A DNA stretch of 8,164 bases from Victivallales bacterium. GTDB taxonomy: Bacteria; Verrucomicrobiota; Lentisphaeria; Oligosphaerales; Oligosphaeraceae. The stretch covers positions 1 through 8,164 of the forward strand of contig JAFYGL010000702.1 in the NCBI GenBank assembly GCA_017543165.1, in the 5' to 3' direction. Position numbers and translations under genes: made by a program. Positions 6,986-8,164 of the stretch are shown here, in pieces. The first letter of the stretch is position 1; each line of letters begins with the position of its first letter. The notes below the pieces were generated by a model. That model saw only the letters and a list, made by a program, of their open reading frames with translations, was not told the origin of the DNA and did not search any database.

Positions 6986-7807
6986 ATGGAAGAATTCTTT
7001 TCCAATGCTGAAAAACTTGTAAATCATGAAATACAGGAAAAACTGAAATTGCAGCTTTCGGGGCTTGGGATTAGGGCTGGCGATGTCTTGTTGGTGCATT
7101 CCTCGCTTCATTCTGTTGGAACTTTACCAAACAAGGCTCTGGAAGTGACAATGGCATTGATGGCGGTCCTTGGCCCTGAAGGAACACTGCTAATGCCAGG
7201 TTTTCAAAGTGGAAGCGAATACGCCCTTGCCTCCCAGGGAGTGTGTTTTGACCTGCGGAGTTCGCCTTCCGCCCTGGGGTATCTGACCGAATATTTCCGC
7301 AAGTTGCCAGGCGTGAGGCGCTCGATATCACCGACACATTCAATTTCTGGATATGGCGCCGCTGCAAAAACAATTTTGAGCGGGCATGAACATTGCCTTG
7401 TCACGGCGGGATGGGGCTCGCCTTTTGAAAAACTAATTGATGCTAATGGTAGAATCTTGCTGCTTGGTGTTGGACACCACTGCAATACAACCATGCATTT
7501 TCTTGAAAACACAGGCGGTGCCCCGACTGTAAGCGCAAATCGTTTCATGACGAAAGTAATAGACATGCAGGGCAATGAGCATACTCCGCAAATTTGCCCG
7601 CACATGCCAGGTCTTGCCAGGAACTATGAAAAGATGCGGGGCCTGCTTGAAACAGCAGGTGCATTGGAAACGGGCATGGTTGGCGAGGCGTTTTCACAAT
7701 GCTTTTCTGCCCAAGTACTTCGAGACATCGCATACTTGGAGTTGAAAAAGAATCCATGTGCCTTCATTGAAGTGTTCAACCCATCTGCAAAGGAAGCAGT
7801 TTCTTGA
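6986..7807 (+). CDS. AAC(3)-family N-acetyltransferase
   Basis: The 273-residue protein has the size and motif order of the aminoglycoside 3-N-acetyltransferase superfamily (YokD-like). Visible are VHSSLHSVG (from V37, H38), GTLLMPGF, SPTHSISGYG (H118), GSPFEKL followed by ILLLGVG, and CNTTMHFLE (H171, E174). Known: the fold transfers acetyl from acetyl-CoA to an amino group, classically the 3-amino of 2-deoxystreptamine drugs; many environmental members have other or unknown acceptors. The operon setting, between a D-aminopeptidase and a hexosaminidase-type gene, argues for an amino-sugar or peptide acceptor rather than drug resistance. The start codon ATG has no convincing ribosome site (TTTAGAAT precedes it). 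With only 13 bases after the upstream stop, translation is probably coupled. No signal peptide; cytoplasmic. Confidence 0.85.
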   Translation: MEEFFSNAEKLVNHEIQEKLKLQLSGLGIRAGDVLLVHSSLHSVGTLPNKALEVTMALMAVLGPEGTLLMPGFQSGSEYALASQGVCFDLRSSPSALGYLTEYFRKLPGVRRSISPTHSISGYGAAAKTILSGHEHCLVTAGWGSPFEKLIDANGRILLLGVGHHCNTTMHFLENTGGAPTVSANRFMTKVIDMQGNEHTPQICPHMPGLARNYEKMRGLLETAGALETGMVGEAFSQCFSAQVLRDIAYLELKKNPCAFIEVFNPSAKEAVS

Positions 7808-7845
7808 AGCATCACGGCAAGGCTTAGTACAAGGAGAAGTAAAAA

Positions 7846-8164
7846 ATGCAATTTTCAAATGAGCCATTTCTATGTCCCAGGCCGAAGCAAATAAGATTCG
7901 AGGATGGGACTTTTTCATTTCAGCGCAATAGCATTTGTGGCAAAACTGCATATCCTTTCAAAAACAAAGTGCTGGTCAGGACTTTGACATCGCTATTTGG
8001 CAAGGCTCCTGGCCCGCAGAACCTTCAGATATTATGCCAGCCAGACGCTGTCAAGGCACCCTGCAATGCAGAGCAGGCCTATTACCTTGACGTGTATTAC
8101 GAAGGAATTGGCATTTTAGGGAACACTGAAATCGGCATTCTTTATGCATTGCAGGCATTAATGC
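7846..8164 (+). CDS. GH20-type beta-N-acetylhexosaminidase, N-terminal part only
   Basis: Only 106 codons lie in the window; the gene runs off the right edge. The ATG at 7846 has AAGGAG nine bases upstream and follows the acetyltransferase by 38 bases. CPRPKQIRFEDGTFSF (10-25) and AEQAYYLDVYYEGIGILG (75-92), followed by GILYALQAL, fit the alpha/beta domain 2 that precedes the catalytic barrel in GH20 hexosaminidases ('P-x-P', 'AYxLxV...I.I', 'G.lyAlqTL'). Known: GH20 enzymes release terminal N-acetylglucosamine or N-acetylgalactosamine. The catalytic Asp-Glu pair is outside the window, so family GH20 is probable and not proven; a DUF4838, GH67 or GH84 relative starts with the same kind of domain. 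No signal peptide is present, which would place it in the cytoplasm and points to processing of imported oligosaccharides. Confidence 0.65.
   Translation, partial: MQFSNEPFLCPRPKQIRFEDGTFSFQRNSICGKTAYPFKNKVLVRTLTSLFGKAPGPQNLQILCQPDAVKAPCNAEQAYYLDVYYEGIGILGNTEIGILYALQALM

Noticed and set aside
1..8164. CRISPR array, tRNA or rRNA genes, complete insertion sequence
   Set aside because: No regularly spaced long direct repeats, no RNA gene signatures and no transposase frame on either strand.

Overview
The window looks like part of a chromosomal glycan-processing locus from a member of the Lentisphaerota (Victivallales-like), with Planctomycetota or Verrucomicrobiota relatives less likely. This rests on gene content rather than a marker gene. 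A pseudopilin with the [24 protein letters not shown] helix type and an H-x9-DG tail is followed by a secreted DUF4838 protein and by GntR/M55/AAC(3)/GH20 genes, a combination that is heavily expanded in that group.

Layout. A partial minus-strand gene (677 down to the window edge) encodes a small beta domain followed by a NodB-like (polysaccharide deacetylase-type) barrel. A 463-base divergent intergenic region (678-1140) follows. It holds several perfect inverted repeats, a large nested hairpin with 18-base arms resembling insertion-sequence ends around an 8-base tandem repeat, and an AT-rich promoter zone with repeated TCAATT half-sites. From 1141 onward everything reads on the plus strand: a GntR-type regulator whose sensor domain looks like an ABC-transporter solute-binding protein; a pseudopilin; a 922-residue secreted DUF4838 protein; an M55 D-aminopeptidase (DppA-like, all metal ligands present); an AAC(3)-family N-acetyltransferase; and the start of a GH20-type hexosaminidase running off the right edge.

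How they may work together (inference). Gaps of 74, -7, 44, 13 and 38 bases suggest one transcription unit. The regulator probably senses a small glycan or its transport product and controls its own promoter, and possibly the divergent NodB-like gene. The DUF4838 protein acts outside the cytoplasm. The M55 enzyme, the acetyltransferase and the GH20 protein (no signal peptide visible) would act inside on amino-sugar- and D-amino-acid-containing fragments, such as peptidoglycan or amino-sugar glycans. No RNA genes, CRISPR arrays or intact mobile elements were seen.
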